Origin: an uncultured Muribaculaceae bacterium | Lineage (GTDB): Bacteria; Bacteroidota; Bacteroidia; Bacteroidales; Muribaculaceae | Reading direction: 5' to 3' | Assembly (NCBI GenBank): GCA_910586895.1 | Contig: CAJUIW010000007.1 | Location: 1 to 64,000 of the forward strand | Length of the DNA stretch: 64,000 bases | Part shown: in pieces, positions 51,919 through 60,900 of the stretch | How the letters are laid out: each line of letters starts with the position of its first letter | How positions within the stretch are numbered: position 1 is the first letter of the stretch | Notes under the pieces: model-generated | Told to the model about the DNA's origin: nothing | Database searches by the model: none | What the model saw: the letters and a program-made list of their open reading frames with translations, nothing else | Program-made: the position numbers and the translations under genes

Positions 51919-52791
51919 ATGGAAGTTATTCTGAACGAATTGTCATGCACAGGACAATATAGCAATCTTTCGGATTTTTCTGAGCGTGGTATAACTTCTA
52001 TATCCGAATTATTGAAAGGCATATCCGGTAATGATAAAATAGAGCTACTGAAAAAAAGCGATTTCTTTAGTGTCAGGATAACTCCGGATAAGTCCTTCCA
52101 CGAAGTGTTATTTGCTCCGGAGGCAAGAAGAATAGAACGCCTTAGGCAGTTCAAATCGCATTTGGCGCGACTACAGAACCGCCCGTTCTGGGATGATGAC
52201 CAGCAGCATGTAGCGGATTATGATTATTTGCGTACTGATGACAGGACTAATGTCAGGATAACCGGCTCAGGAATAGCCGAAGCACATGCCAGAAATGCGT
52301 GTATCCTGTCATTCCTGCCTTCGGATTATGAAAATGACACAGTGGATGTGCATTGTGTGCAGACGGATTCATTGAAGACGATAGGTAATCCTCATAATCT
52401 GCGTCAATTGTGTTATTTCCGTTATAAGTCAGGCGAAATCTCAATAGCTGAATTTATTAAAGAATCTTTTGCAGAGCGATTCAATTTTGATAGTATCAGC
52501 CAGTCAAACGGTTTGAATCTGATATCAAATATTAATGTAGATATCTTTATATCAAGTTTCGAGAATTTTGAACGTAAGACATGGGCCCAGATTGAAGTGG
52601 ACGACGGACTGAAATATAAGCCGTTCAATAAGAATCGCAGAACTACACGCTTTTTCTCTGCCGATGAGTGGAAACTTGGTATATGGAAATTTCGTATAGA
52701 TCAGGAAAAACGGTGTTTCGGACGCCGTGTAGGCGATAAATTCCATGTGATTAGGATTGATTTGGACCATAAACTGAGCGATTTAGGGTGA
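51919..52791 (+). CDS. Unknown protein, third gene of the DUF262/ATPase cassette
   Basis: A 290-residue soluble protein, no signal peptide or TM. The N-terminal half has an Asp-rich segment PFWDDDQQHVADYDYL (about residues 91-106) and the block GSGIAEAHARNACILSFLPSDY (key part GSGIAEAHARNA). The end, GIWKFRIDQEKRCFGRRVGD (about 254-273), then FHVIRIDLDHK, has the strand-Arg-strand pattern seen in RelE/HigB-like RNases (WELRIgxyRvfy), which is a weak resemblance. It is the best candidate for the effector of the cassette. I do not recognise a named family. Confidence 0.7.
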   Translation: MEVILNELSCTGQYSNLSDFSERGITSISELLKGISGNDKIELLKKSDFFSVRITPDKSFHEVLFAPEARRIERLRQFKSHLARLQNRPFWDDDQQHVADYDYLRTDDRTNVRITGSGIAEAHARNACILSFLPSDYENDTVDVHCVQTDSLKTIGNPHNLRQLCYFRYKSGEISIAEFIKESFAERFNFDSISQSNGLNLISNINVDIFISSFENFERKTWAQIEVDDGLKYKPFNKNRRTTRFFSADEWKLGIWKFRIDQEKRCFGRRVGDKFHVIRIDLDHKLSDLG

Positions 52792-52823
52792 ATAACAGGT
52801 TTGACTCTAAAGGATTCAGGCTG

Positions 52824-53753
52824 ATGGTGGCGCCGTTGCAGGGATTTACCGAGGCGGCGTGGCGCAGGGCGCATTCCGGAATGTTCGGAGCGGGGCAGGG
52901 TGAGGTTGAGTACTTCACGCCGTTTCTGAGAGTTGAGAAGGGATGCGTACGTGCGCGCGATATACGCGACTATACATCGGGGCGTGCGATGGGAGTGGAT
53001 GCTACGCCGCAGATTATATTCAAGGATGCCGCTGAGTGGAGCCTGCTTGTAAAGACTCTTGTTGACGCCGGGGGTGAGAGGATTGATATGAATCTCGGTT
53101 GTCCTTTCCCGCCGCAGGTGAAGCGTGGCAGGGGTGCCGGAATGCTCAGACGTGTCGAGGAGCTGAAGGCTGTAGCTGAACTTATGGATAGTATGGAGCA
53201 GGTGCAGTGGTCTGTGAAAATGCGTCTTGGTGTTGATATGGCCGATGAAGCTCTTGCTCTTGCCGAGGTGATAAATCAGATGCGTCTGCGGCACGTGACG
53301 GTTCATCCGCGCACTGCCGGCCAGCAGTATTCAGGAACTTTGCACACTGATGCGCTTTCCGAACTGGCCTCAGCTCTGAGGCATCCGGTAGTCTTTAATG
53401 GTGATATAACTACTCCTGAACAGATTGATGCTGTTATGGCCCGTGGATTTGCAGGAGTGATGGTGGGGCGTGGACTGCTGTCGCGTCCTTCTCTGTATTC
53501 CGAATGGCGAAGTGGGACGGAGATGCCGGCAGAGGAGAGGGTTGATGCTTACTTCACTATGCTGGCGGCAATGTTGCGACATTTCAGGACATCGCTCTGC
53601 GGCGACTCGCAAATCATATCAAAAATACGTCCATATTGCGAATACGCACCTGCGGAGGCTGAACGCAAAATAATAAAGCAGCTCAGGAAAGCCACGAGCC
53701 TGATGGCCTATGACAGAATCCTGGCTGCTTATGATGACAGGGTCAGAAACTGA
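52824..53753 (+). CDS. tRNA-dihydrouridine synthase family protein
   Basis: About 309 residues; an FMN-dependent enzyme that reduces uridines in tRNA. I chose ATG 52824 (MVAPLQGFTEAAW) because the family starts at this strand and AAAGGA lies 9 nt upstream. A GTG at 52788 overlapping the preceding stop gives 12 extra residues. Motifs: PLQGFTEAAWRRAH (FMN strand), IDMNLGCPFPP with the catalytic Cys near residue 93, KMRLGVD, VHPRTAGQQYSG, and FNGDITTPEQ then GVMVGRGLLSRP (phosphate binding). The 3' end overlaps the convergent receptor gene by 11 bp. Confidence 0.92.
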   Translation: MVAPLQGFTEAAWRRAHSGMFGAGQGEVEYFTPFLRVEKGCVRARDIRDYTSGRAMGVDATPQIIFKDAAEWSLLVKTLVDAGGERIDMNLGCPFPPQVKRGRGAGMLRRVEELKAVAELMDSMEQVQWSVKMRLGVDMADEALALAEVINQMRLRHVTVHPRTAGQQYSGTLHTDALSELASALRHPVVFNGDITTPEQIDAVMARGFAGVMVGRGLLSRPSLYSEWRSGTEMPAEERVDAYFTMLAAMLRHFRTSLCGDSQIISKIRPYCEYAPAEAERKIIKQLRKATSLMAYDRILAAYDDRVRN

Positions 53754-55623
53754 CCTTGAATCCACCCATGGCTGTAAAGCCGGGCATAGCATATCCGCGG
53801 TTTATAGTGTAACGGGCGTCAGTAATATTTTCCAGACGTGTGAACAGATCAACGTAGCTGCATATCTTGTATGTCAGTTTCAGATTGAGAAGTGCATAAT
53901 TCTGCATCTTCACATCATCGGCCACATACAGTCGGCCCGTGCCTTTCAGGTCGGCCGATACCTTGAGCTTATCCCAGAGGGTAAGCTCCGCCCCGATATA
54001 GTACTGATGCGTGGGGGCGCCCACAAGATTGCGGAGTGTGGTGTGCAGGTAGCTGTAGGATGCGAATATCCACAGATTGTCCAGCGGATTGCTGCGGGCA
54101 GAGATCTCTATACCCTTGTTGATGAAGCTTCCGGTGTTGACATTCTTCATATCCATGGTCTGTATCATATCCGTCCCCCGGCTGTAGTAAAGGGTAATGT
54201 CGCCTGAGAAATAACGCGATATATATTTGCCTGCCGATAGCTCGAAATTCCACATCCGTTCAGGTTGCAGCTCAGGGTTGGCCATCCGGTAGAGATACAG
54301 CTCTCGGAACGATGGGTTGCGGTATCCCATGGCCGCAGTGCCTTTTATGGTATATCCGCGTCCGGGATTAAGTGCGAAGCCGAATTGAGGTATCCATCGG
54401 GTGTCAAACATATCACTGTTGGCCATTCTCACACCTCCGTTGAGGTTGAGCAGTTCGCCGGCAAGGCTTTGCGACAGTGTGACATAGGGCGAATACTCGG
54501 TGATTCGCTTGCGGCTGATGGTTGTCATCGAACCTTCGGTATGATTGTTGCCTCCGGAAGTAGGTATCTTCCCTGAATAGCGGTCGAAGTCAAACCCTAC
54601 GGTGGCAGATGCTCCGCGCCATGGGGCGAAGTTCTGATAAGCCATTATGCCGAATCGATCATCAAGGCTATGGAAATGCCGAGGGTCATCAACATTGTGG
54701 CTACCATAGCTGTAATAGGCCCGAAGCATACCTCCTGTGGTGGAGTAGCTGTTCGCTACGCTTACCGAGGCTTCGCCGCGCGTGATGCTCTGGCGGTATA
54801 TCTCTGTCGATTCAGGATTGGACAGCCGGGGATATATCGGGTCATTGCCTTTGAAGTGCATCAGCGTGTAGTCTGCTGACGCTTTCCACTGTCGGGTGAA
54901 GTCATAGCCTAATTTCAGATAACCGTCGGCCTGTCGGAAATCGAAGTTGTCAACCGTTCCGTCCGTGCGGTTGTAGGAGAGGGACGCGAGTGAGGAGAAT
55001 TTGCCGAATCGGATGGTATTGGTGGCCGACGAAAGCCATGTATTATACGAACCGTACTGCGATGAGATGGTGGTGCGTACTCCACGTTTATCTGGATTCT
55101 TTGTAATTACATTGATGGCTCCGGCCATAGCGTTCGAACCGTAAAGCACGGATCCCGGCCCACGGAGTACCTCAACACGCTCCACATATTCCTTGTCATA
55201 GAAATCGGCAATATGATGCGAGTATATTCCGGCAAACTGTGGTTGTCCGTCGACCATCATCAGCACCGCACTGGCGCGGTCGCCTCCCACGCCACGCAGT
55301 TTGATATGTCCGGAACCGCCGTTGCTGACCCCGAATCCGAAAATACTGCGCTCCGAAACAAACAGGCTCGGAACCATGCCTGATATTGCCGACAACACTT
55401 GAGTCTGCCCTGTGGATTCCAGCCGTTCCTGACCTATGACAGACACGGAATAGGGCTGGAGATTTCTGGCCACCGGAGCACTGACGCCGGTCACCACTAC
55501 CTCGCCAAGATTGCGCATAGTGGTGTCGGCGATTTCAGCCCCGTGGATTGACAGGGCCGAAACCATAGTGAGCAGAATTGTGGCTGCTGATTTATTTGTC
55601 AATGTCGATAATTTCATATTCAA
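53743..55623 (-). CDS. TonB-dependent receptor (BtuB/FepA-like)
   Basis: A 626-residue outer-membrane receptor. Signal peptide about residues 3-30. The TonB-box region reads LGEVVVTGVSAPVARNLQPY, with plug motifs IKLRGVGGDRASAVLMMVDG and VEVLRGPGSVLYGSNAMAGAI (given in part), a barrel with YRMANPELQPERMWNFEL, and terminal FTAMGGFKVSF. No SusD partner. The coding start overlaps the upstream DUF362 gene by 32 bp (or 26 bp if ATG 55617 is used), so the two are expressed together. Ligand unknown. Confidence 0.9.
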   Translation of the reverse strand: MNMKLSTLTNKSAATILLTMVSALSIHGAEIADTTMRNLGEVVVTGVSAPVARNLQPYSVSVIGQERLESTGQTQVLSAISGMVPSLFVSERSIFGFGVSNGGSGHIKLRGVGGDRASAVLMMVDGQPQFAGIYSHHIADFYDKEYVERVEVLRGPGSVLYGSNAMAGAINVITKNPDKRGVRTTISSQYGSYNTWLSSATNTIRFGKFSSLASLSYNRTDGTVDNFDFRQADGYLKLGYDFTRQWKASADYTLMHFKGNDPIYPRLSNPESTEIYRQSITRGEASVSVANSYSTTGGMLRAYYSYGSHNVDDPRHFHSLDDRFGIMAYQNFAPWRGASATVGFDFDRYSGKIPTSGGNNHTEGSMTTISRKRITEYSPYVTLSQSLAGELLNLNGGVRMANSDMFDTRWIPQFGFALNPGRGYTIKGTAAMGYRNPSFRELYLYRMANPELQPERMWNFELSAGKYISRYFSGDITLYYSRGTDMIQTMDMKNVNTGSFINKGIEISARSNPLDNLWIFASYSYLHTTLRNLVGAPTHQYYIGAELTLWDKLKVSADLKGTGRLYVADDVKMQNYALLNLKLTYKICSYVDLFTRLENITDARYTINRGYAMPGFTAMGGFKVSF

Positions 55624-56548
55624 GTGATCCGAGTCCTATTGAGGCCGCGTGGTCAATGGTATGTGTGCCGTGACGGCTGTTGATGCGTTCTATCAGTGGC
55701 GCATTGTCATTGCCTTCGCTTGCTGTCATGTTGAATATTATGTCCACACATGCCTTGTCGAGAGCTACAGGGTCAGTGGAAGCAAGAATACCGTAATCCT
55801 TCAGCAGCACGTCAGAGGGGTGGGCGGCACAGTCGCAGTCAACTGACATGTTGTTCATCACATTGATATATACTATGTTGTCGCCGAAATAATCGTCCAC
55901 GGCCTGTGCAGCAGCCGCCATTGATTCAAGAAAAAGATCCTGTTCGGCAATGTTCTGCCATATCTCTTCGGTCTTGTCAGTCTTGCCGGCTGAATGGATG
56001 TATGTCTTTCCATCGGCCGAGGCCACACCTATGCTGGCGTTTTTCAGCACACCGCCGTAACCGCCCATGGCATGCCCCTTGAAGTGGGCGAGGTTCACCA
56101 TATAGGTATAACGGGGGAGATGATTGCCTACGATATCGTATTTTATGTGGCGGCGGTCACGTACGGGAATCTTCATCTGGCCCTCCTCGTCCATCAGATC
56201 AACCGGAGCTATGGAGTCGAATCCATGTTCATGCACAGTCTGCCAGTGTGCCTCGAACGTATTGCGCTTGCCCTTGTAGGCGGTATTGCATTCCACGATG
56301 GTACCATGCACCGTGTCAACGAGATTACGGATAAGCGTAGGCTGGAGATAATTGGGGTTGCCGGCTTCGCCGGTGCTGATTTTTACAGCCACACGGTGTC
56401 CGTCGGCCGGCCGTCCGAGAGCTTTGTAAATACGTACAAGCGCCTCAGGCGATATTTCACGGGTCATGTATACTTTTGACTGAGCGAAGCTGAAAGAGGC
56501 GCCAAGCAACAGGGCTGCCACTGCAAGAGATAGTTTTTTGATTGACAT
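55592..56548 (-). CDS. Secreted DUF362 protein
   Basis: A 318-residue protein with a clear signal peptide (AALLLGASFSFAQ, about residues 10-22). The DUF362 pattern is visible: RVAVKISTGEAGNPNYL (about 52-68), MVNLAHFKGHAMGGYGGVLKNASIG (key part FKGHAMGGYGG, about 154-164), VDCDC (about 234-238) and GILASTDPVALDKACVD (about 252-268). No ferredoxin-type CxxCxxC cluster is present, although some DUF362 proteins have one. The export signal is notable for this family. Overlap with the TonB receptor gene suggests a periplasmic job tied to the imported ligand. Confidence 0.85.
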   Translation of the reverse strand: MSIKKLSLAVAALLLGASFSFAQSKVYMTREISPEALVRIYKALGRPADGHRVAVKISTGEAGNPNYLQPTLIRNLVDTVHGTIVECNTAYKGKRNTFEAHWQTVHEHGFDSIAPVDLMDEEGQMKIPVRDRRHIKYDIVGNHLPRYTYMVNLAHFKGHAMGGYGGVLKNASIGVASADGKTYIHSAGKTDKTEEIWQNIAEQDLFLESMAAAAQAVDDYFGDNIVYINVMNNMSVDCDCAAHPSDVLLKDYGILASTDPVALDKACVDIIFNMTASEGNDNAPLIERINSRHGTHTIDHAASIGLGSLEYEIIDIDK

Positions 56549-56590
56549 ATTGCTAAATTGGTTATTATTATCGTCTGATTATCTACGGTG

Positions 56591-56598
56591 CAAAAATA
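56591..56598 (-). promoter_or_regulatory. -7 promoter element of the DUF362/receptor operon
   Basis: TATTTTTG on the minus strand, 42 bp before the DUF362 start. Confidence 0.5.
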
Positions 56599-56656
56599 AT
56601 ACCTGGTTCCGGTATTATGCTAACACAAAATGCTGAAATAATAACCAATTTTACAG

Positions 56657-57079
56657 CTATATACTCTTGACTTTTATGTCAGGATTGATTTCCTTGAGTG
56701 TGGCTATGAAACTGTCGCGGTCCTTGGGCGATATTTCAAGCGGCATGGAGCTTTTCAGAATAGAACGGTCGGTAAACTTGATTGAGATTCTGTCAAACGA
56801 TAGCGCTGCCGCACTGAGTATGCCGCGTGTTTTCTTCACTTCAGCAATCTTATCTATCGGGTACCAGGTCCATTGAAAGAAGTTGCGGACCCCAAGCTGT
56901 CCGTCACGGATCTGATATTTCACTCCGGCGAATATAAATATCTCCACTGCAAGCACACATATGCCCAAAATCAGACCGGATATATAATCACCGTCAAACA
57001 TAGGCCCGACGAAGCAGCAGGCTACGGAAAAGATTACCACAGCCGGTATCCACCAATCTATTTTTGAGCTATATGTCAC
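56657..57079 (-). CDS. PH-domain-like membrane protein
   Basis: A 140-residue protein with two TM segments (about residues 10-28 and 33-52). A C-terminal bacterial PH-like domain follows (VKYQIRDGQLGVRNFF, YPIDKIAEVKKTRGILS, SFDRISIKFTD, PKDRDSFIATL). Such proteins sit in the inner membrane with unknown roles. It starts 6 bp after the DJ-1 gene, so both are in one operon. Confidence 0.8.
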   Translation of the reverse strand: MTYSSKIDWWIPAVVIFSVACCFVGPMFDGDYISGLILGICVLAVEIFIFAGVKYQIRDGQLGVRNFFQWTWYPIDKIAEVKKTRGILSAAALSFDRISIKFTDRSILKSSMPLEISPKDRDSFIATLKEINPDIKVKSI

Positions 57080-57085
57080 TGTGTG

Positions 57086-57691
57086 TCATTTGAAGAGTTC
57101 GCAGAAACCTTGCTTGTTGAATTGGTAGAACATTTCTATGTGTTCAGGTGTGTCATTTTCAAGAAGCAGCAGAATTTCTTTGGCAAATTCGAGAGTTGCC
57201 GATCCGTTGGCGGTGACGATGCGCCGGTCCGATACCGCCTGCTGATGTCTGTACATGGCGGAGTTCGTATAATTGTCGCCGCCCCAGAGCCTCAGTTGGT
57301 CCTGTCCATTGCCGGTGTGGGCTATAGAGTTGAGGAAACCTTGTTTAGCCATGAATGATGCAGCATTGCATATCGCGCCTACAATTTTTCCACTGTCAAT
57401 GGCTTTTGACACGATAGAAGCTACCTTATCGGCCACAGGTGTAGCCCATCCGAAACCTCCGATAAGCACCAATGCGGCATAGTCGGCCGGAATGGTGTCA
57501 AAAGTATAGTCGGGCATCACATGGAATCCGCCTATCGATTTTACCGGCTCCATGGATGGTGCTACCACTTTATTTACATATTTCGGATTCTCCTTCAGGG
57601 CATATTCATCGGATGCTATTGCCTGGGCGAGATAAACCATTTCGTGCTCTGCAAAATCAGGCAGCAGTATATACAGTACTTCCTTCGACAT
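57086..57691 (-). CDS. DJ-1/PfpI family protein
   Basis: A 201-residue cytoplasmic protein of the glutamine-amidotransferase-like superfamily. The nucleophile-elbow Cys is in GAICNAASFMA (about residues 101-111), and the partner acid is probably Glu in LPDFAEHEM (about 9-17). Strand patterns YAALVLIGGFGWA (about 70-82) and RIVTANGSATLEFAKEIL complete the fold. Members act as glyoxalases, chaperones or stress proteins; the specific activity is unknown. First gene of the operon with the PH-domain gene. Confidence 0.88.
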   Translation of the reverse strand: MSKEVLYILLPDFAEHEMVYLAQAIASDEYALKENPKYVNKVVAPSMEPVKSIGGFHVMPDYTFDTIPADYAALVLIGGFGWATPVADKVASIVSKAIDSGKIVGAICNAASFMAKQGFLNSIAHTGNGQDQLRLWGGDNYTNSAMYRHQQAVSDRRIVTANGSATLEFAKEILLLLENDTPEHIEMFYQFNKQGFCELFK

Positions 57692-57716
57692 AATAAAAAC
57701 GGTATTGTCTATGACG

Positions 57717-57724
57717 CAAAGATA
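57717..57724 (-). promoter_or_regulatory. -7 promoter element of the DJ-1 / PH operon
   Basis: TATCTTTG on the minus strand, 25 bp before the start codon. Confidence 0.5.
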
Positions 57725-57791
57725 CTAAATTTTACCATTCGGAGAGTTATTTTTGATTGTGGCATCTGCAAGATATCAGACAGTATGATTC

Positions 57792-57827
57792 TGGTCCGAT
57801 TTGTTGCATCTATTGTCCGGAATATTG
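57792..57827 (+). promoter_or_regulatory. Candidate operator of the second hybrid regulator (its own promoter)
   Basis: Two direct half-sites, TGGTCCGATTTGTTG (57792-57806) and TTGTCCGGAATATTG (57813-57827), place GTCCG at 57794 and 57815, exactly 21 bp apart. The same motif and period occur before the downstream SusC gene at 61864-61900. The position suggests autoregulation. Confidence 0.6.
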
Positions 57828-57871
57828 CGGCATAAACCATACAAGAAACTTTCTATTCTCCTTGAAATTAG

Positions 57872-57879
57872 TAACTTTG
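57872..57879 (+). promoter_or_regulatory. -7 promoter element of the second hybrid regulator
   Basis: TAACTTTG matches TAnnTTTG, 27 bp before the chosen start at 57907. Confidence 0.5.
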
Positions 57880-57906
57880 CGATACTGTTTAATACCATTT
57901 GTTATC

Positions 57907-60900
57907 ATGAAAATCACAGTTGTTGCTAAAGTACTGTCAAGGGTGTTTTGTATCATATTGGTTTTTGCCTTATCTCAGCGGATAAGTTCGGCCCCGTATC
58001 TGCCGGAACCGGAACTGTCATGGAAGAATGTGACGGTGGGGGATAAGAAGACTGCTGTGTTCTGTCTGTTTATGGACAGCCGTGGAATAATGTGGCTCGG
58101 GACCAATAGCGGACTCTATTTTTATGATGGGGTGACGACTCATCCAGTAGGACGAACAGAACTTTCCGGCACTCAAGTCTATTCGATTGTCGAAAAGGAT
58201 AACAACCTTTATATAGGAAGTAATAATGGATTGTTGATATATGACTACTCTTCCGGACTGGTTAAGGAGAGCGGTATTGATACTCCTAAGGAGATACGTG
58301 CTCTCCTATTGGTGGATGATGATATCTGGGTAGGTGGACTTGATGGGATAAGCCGGTTCAATATCAGAGACAGGTCTATAAAGGATTACTCAAAAGGCCT
58401 GCCGCATAAATCGGTTTATTCGATTTTGCGTGACAGCCGGGGTATCGTTTATGCCGGTACCTATAACGGATTGGCCCGCTGGGACCCACGTGAAGAAGTG
58501 TTCAAGTCAATGAAAGTCCGGACGTCCGATGGCGGACGCTTCAACACATTGTTTGCCAACTGTCTTCTTGAGTCGCATGACTGTGAGAGTATATATATCG
58601 GTGGTGAAGGCTCACTTTACAAGTATTCTCCGGCCAATGAACATTGGGAGCGGATTGCATTGGCTGGCAATAATAACATAAAGAGCCTTTACCGTGGTGA
58701 TTCAGGTCAGATACTTGTGGGTACTGACGATGGAGTGTTTGAGATATCCGGTGACGTCATAAGGCATTACCGGCATGATTCACGTCAGGAGCTTACCTTG
58801 GCCGATAACGAGATATGGTGTATATATGCCGATGCGCAAAATAATGTATGGGCAGGTCATGAACGGGGCTTTTCTATCGCGTCGAATTCCCATTCTATCC
58901 GTATGATCAAATTAAGCGCACTGGCTCATTCGGGTGAGGGGAATGAGATCCACTCAATTTACCGTGATACAAAAGATAACTTATGGTTGGGAGGCACAAA
59001 CGGTGTAATCAGACTGTCAGATGGCTCAACCCCACATTGGTACAGACATTCCGAGCTGCAGAATTCATTGTCACACAATCGAGTGCGTGCTATACACGAG
59101 GATGCTGACCATACCGTGTGGTTTGCCACCGATGGTGGAATCAACAGGTTTAACCGTGGCAGTGAAGACTTTGATGCTTTTCACATAGTGGACAATCATG
59201 GATCGTACAATTCCAATTGGGTCTATACCCTGACGGAGGATGACACGCATTTCTGGATAGGGAGTTTCCTTAACGGGCTACAATACGTTGATAAGGCGCG
59301 GCTCAGTGGACCTGACAGGACTATAGTATCAGACTTGTCAATCAATGCTGACTCCCCGTCGGCAGGATTGGCTAATAATCTTGTCAACGACATGGTCAAG
59401 GATAGGGCAGGCGATATATGGATTCTGCTTTTCCGTGACAATTCGGTGACCCGATTTACCCCGTCATCGAAAAAGTTTGTCAAATATGACATATTTGAAC
59501 TGACCGGTGGTTATCCTACGCATATCAGTTCTGATAATCAGGGTAGGATATGGTGTGCTTTCAAAGGGGGTGCAGTGGTATTCTCCACCTCCGCTGGGGC
59601 TGAGCACCGTATAGTGAGATTCCCGCATACAAATAGCGATGAAACGATTCTGGCACTTGGCAAGGTAGGCCAAGGGATGTGGATTTCTACACATAGCAAT
59701 GTATGGTATGTTGATGGAAACAGATTGGACGCGATCCTATTGCCAATACCTCAGAAATCATATACAGCCATTTACGAGGATCCTGTGAGCCATAAGGTAT
59801 ATCTTGGCGGTACCGACGAGATACTTGAGGTAGACGGCAATATTACCGGCAATACGGTTGATTACCGGACAATCCGGATGGTTCTTAACGACCGGGGCGA
59901 AGGGAATCTGAACCTGTCCGATATAAAAGGTGGGGCTTCCGGAATGACCATCCCTTACGGTGGAAATATAACGCTGGTGGTGAGTTCGCTGGATTATTCG
60001 CCTGAATCGGTACATAGATATATGTATAAGCTCGCAGATTCACCCGCTGATACTCTGGGTGGATGGGTAGTTATGCCGGAGGGAGCCAACTCCATAACAT
60101 TCACTGATCTTAAAATGGGCGATTACAGCGTATTGGTCAGAGTTGTAGGTTCTCCATTGTCGCCTATTGAGATTCCTTTGACAGTTAAAGCGCCATGGAT
60201 GCTGTCATGGTGGGCGATAATAATATATATTCTGATTGCAGCCGGTATAGTATGCTGGATTGTGTGGTATATGCGTATGCGAAATTCACGTACACTTCAG
60301 GAGCAGGAGCGGCAGACGGCATTGGAAAATGTGGAGCGTAAACTGTTATTCCTCTCCTCAATATCGCATGATTTCAAGACTCCGTTATCCATGATTTTAG
60401 GTCCGGTGAGTCTGATGAAAGAAAAAGCTAAAGATGCCGAGAGCAAAAAGAGTCTGGAGGCTATATATGATAACGCTGTGCGCCTGAACAATATGATCCA
60501 CCGCACTCTGGAGCTTCAGCACCTTGAGGATACGGAAGAGAATCTTCTGATTCTGTCCATATTTGATGTGGTTGATTTTTGCCGTGGGGTATTTGAGGTA
60601 TTCAAGGAGAATAATCCGCAGAAGAATTTTGTGTTCCACACCTCCACCTCACAGATTCTGATTGAGGCTGATGCGGTGAAATTTGAATCAGTTATAACCA
60701 ATCTGCTCTCAAATGCATGCAAATATTCCGATGATGGCTCGACAATATCGTTTGGAATCAGCAAGCATGAAGAAGTAGTGGAGATTGTCGTCTCAGATGA
60801 TGGTGTGGGCATATCTGATATCGATCAATCATTAGTGTTCCAAAGAATGTTTCGCGCTCCCTCAACATCCAAACTCAAAGAGGGAACCGGTCTGGGGCTG

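Noticed and set aside
57757..57906. In-frame upstream extension of the second hybrid regulator
   Set aside because: The extension has no signal peptide, is Cys-rich and unlike the family, and overlaps the GTCCG repeats and the -7 box. The Met at 57907 begins a proper signal peptide.
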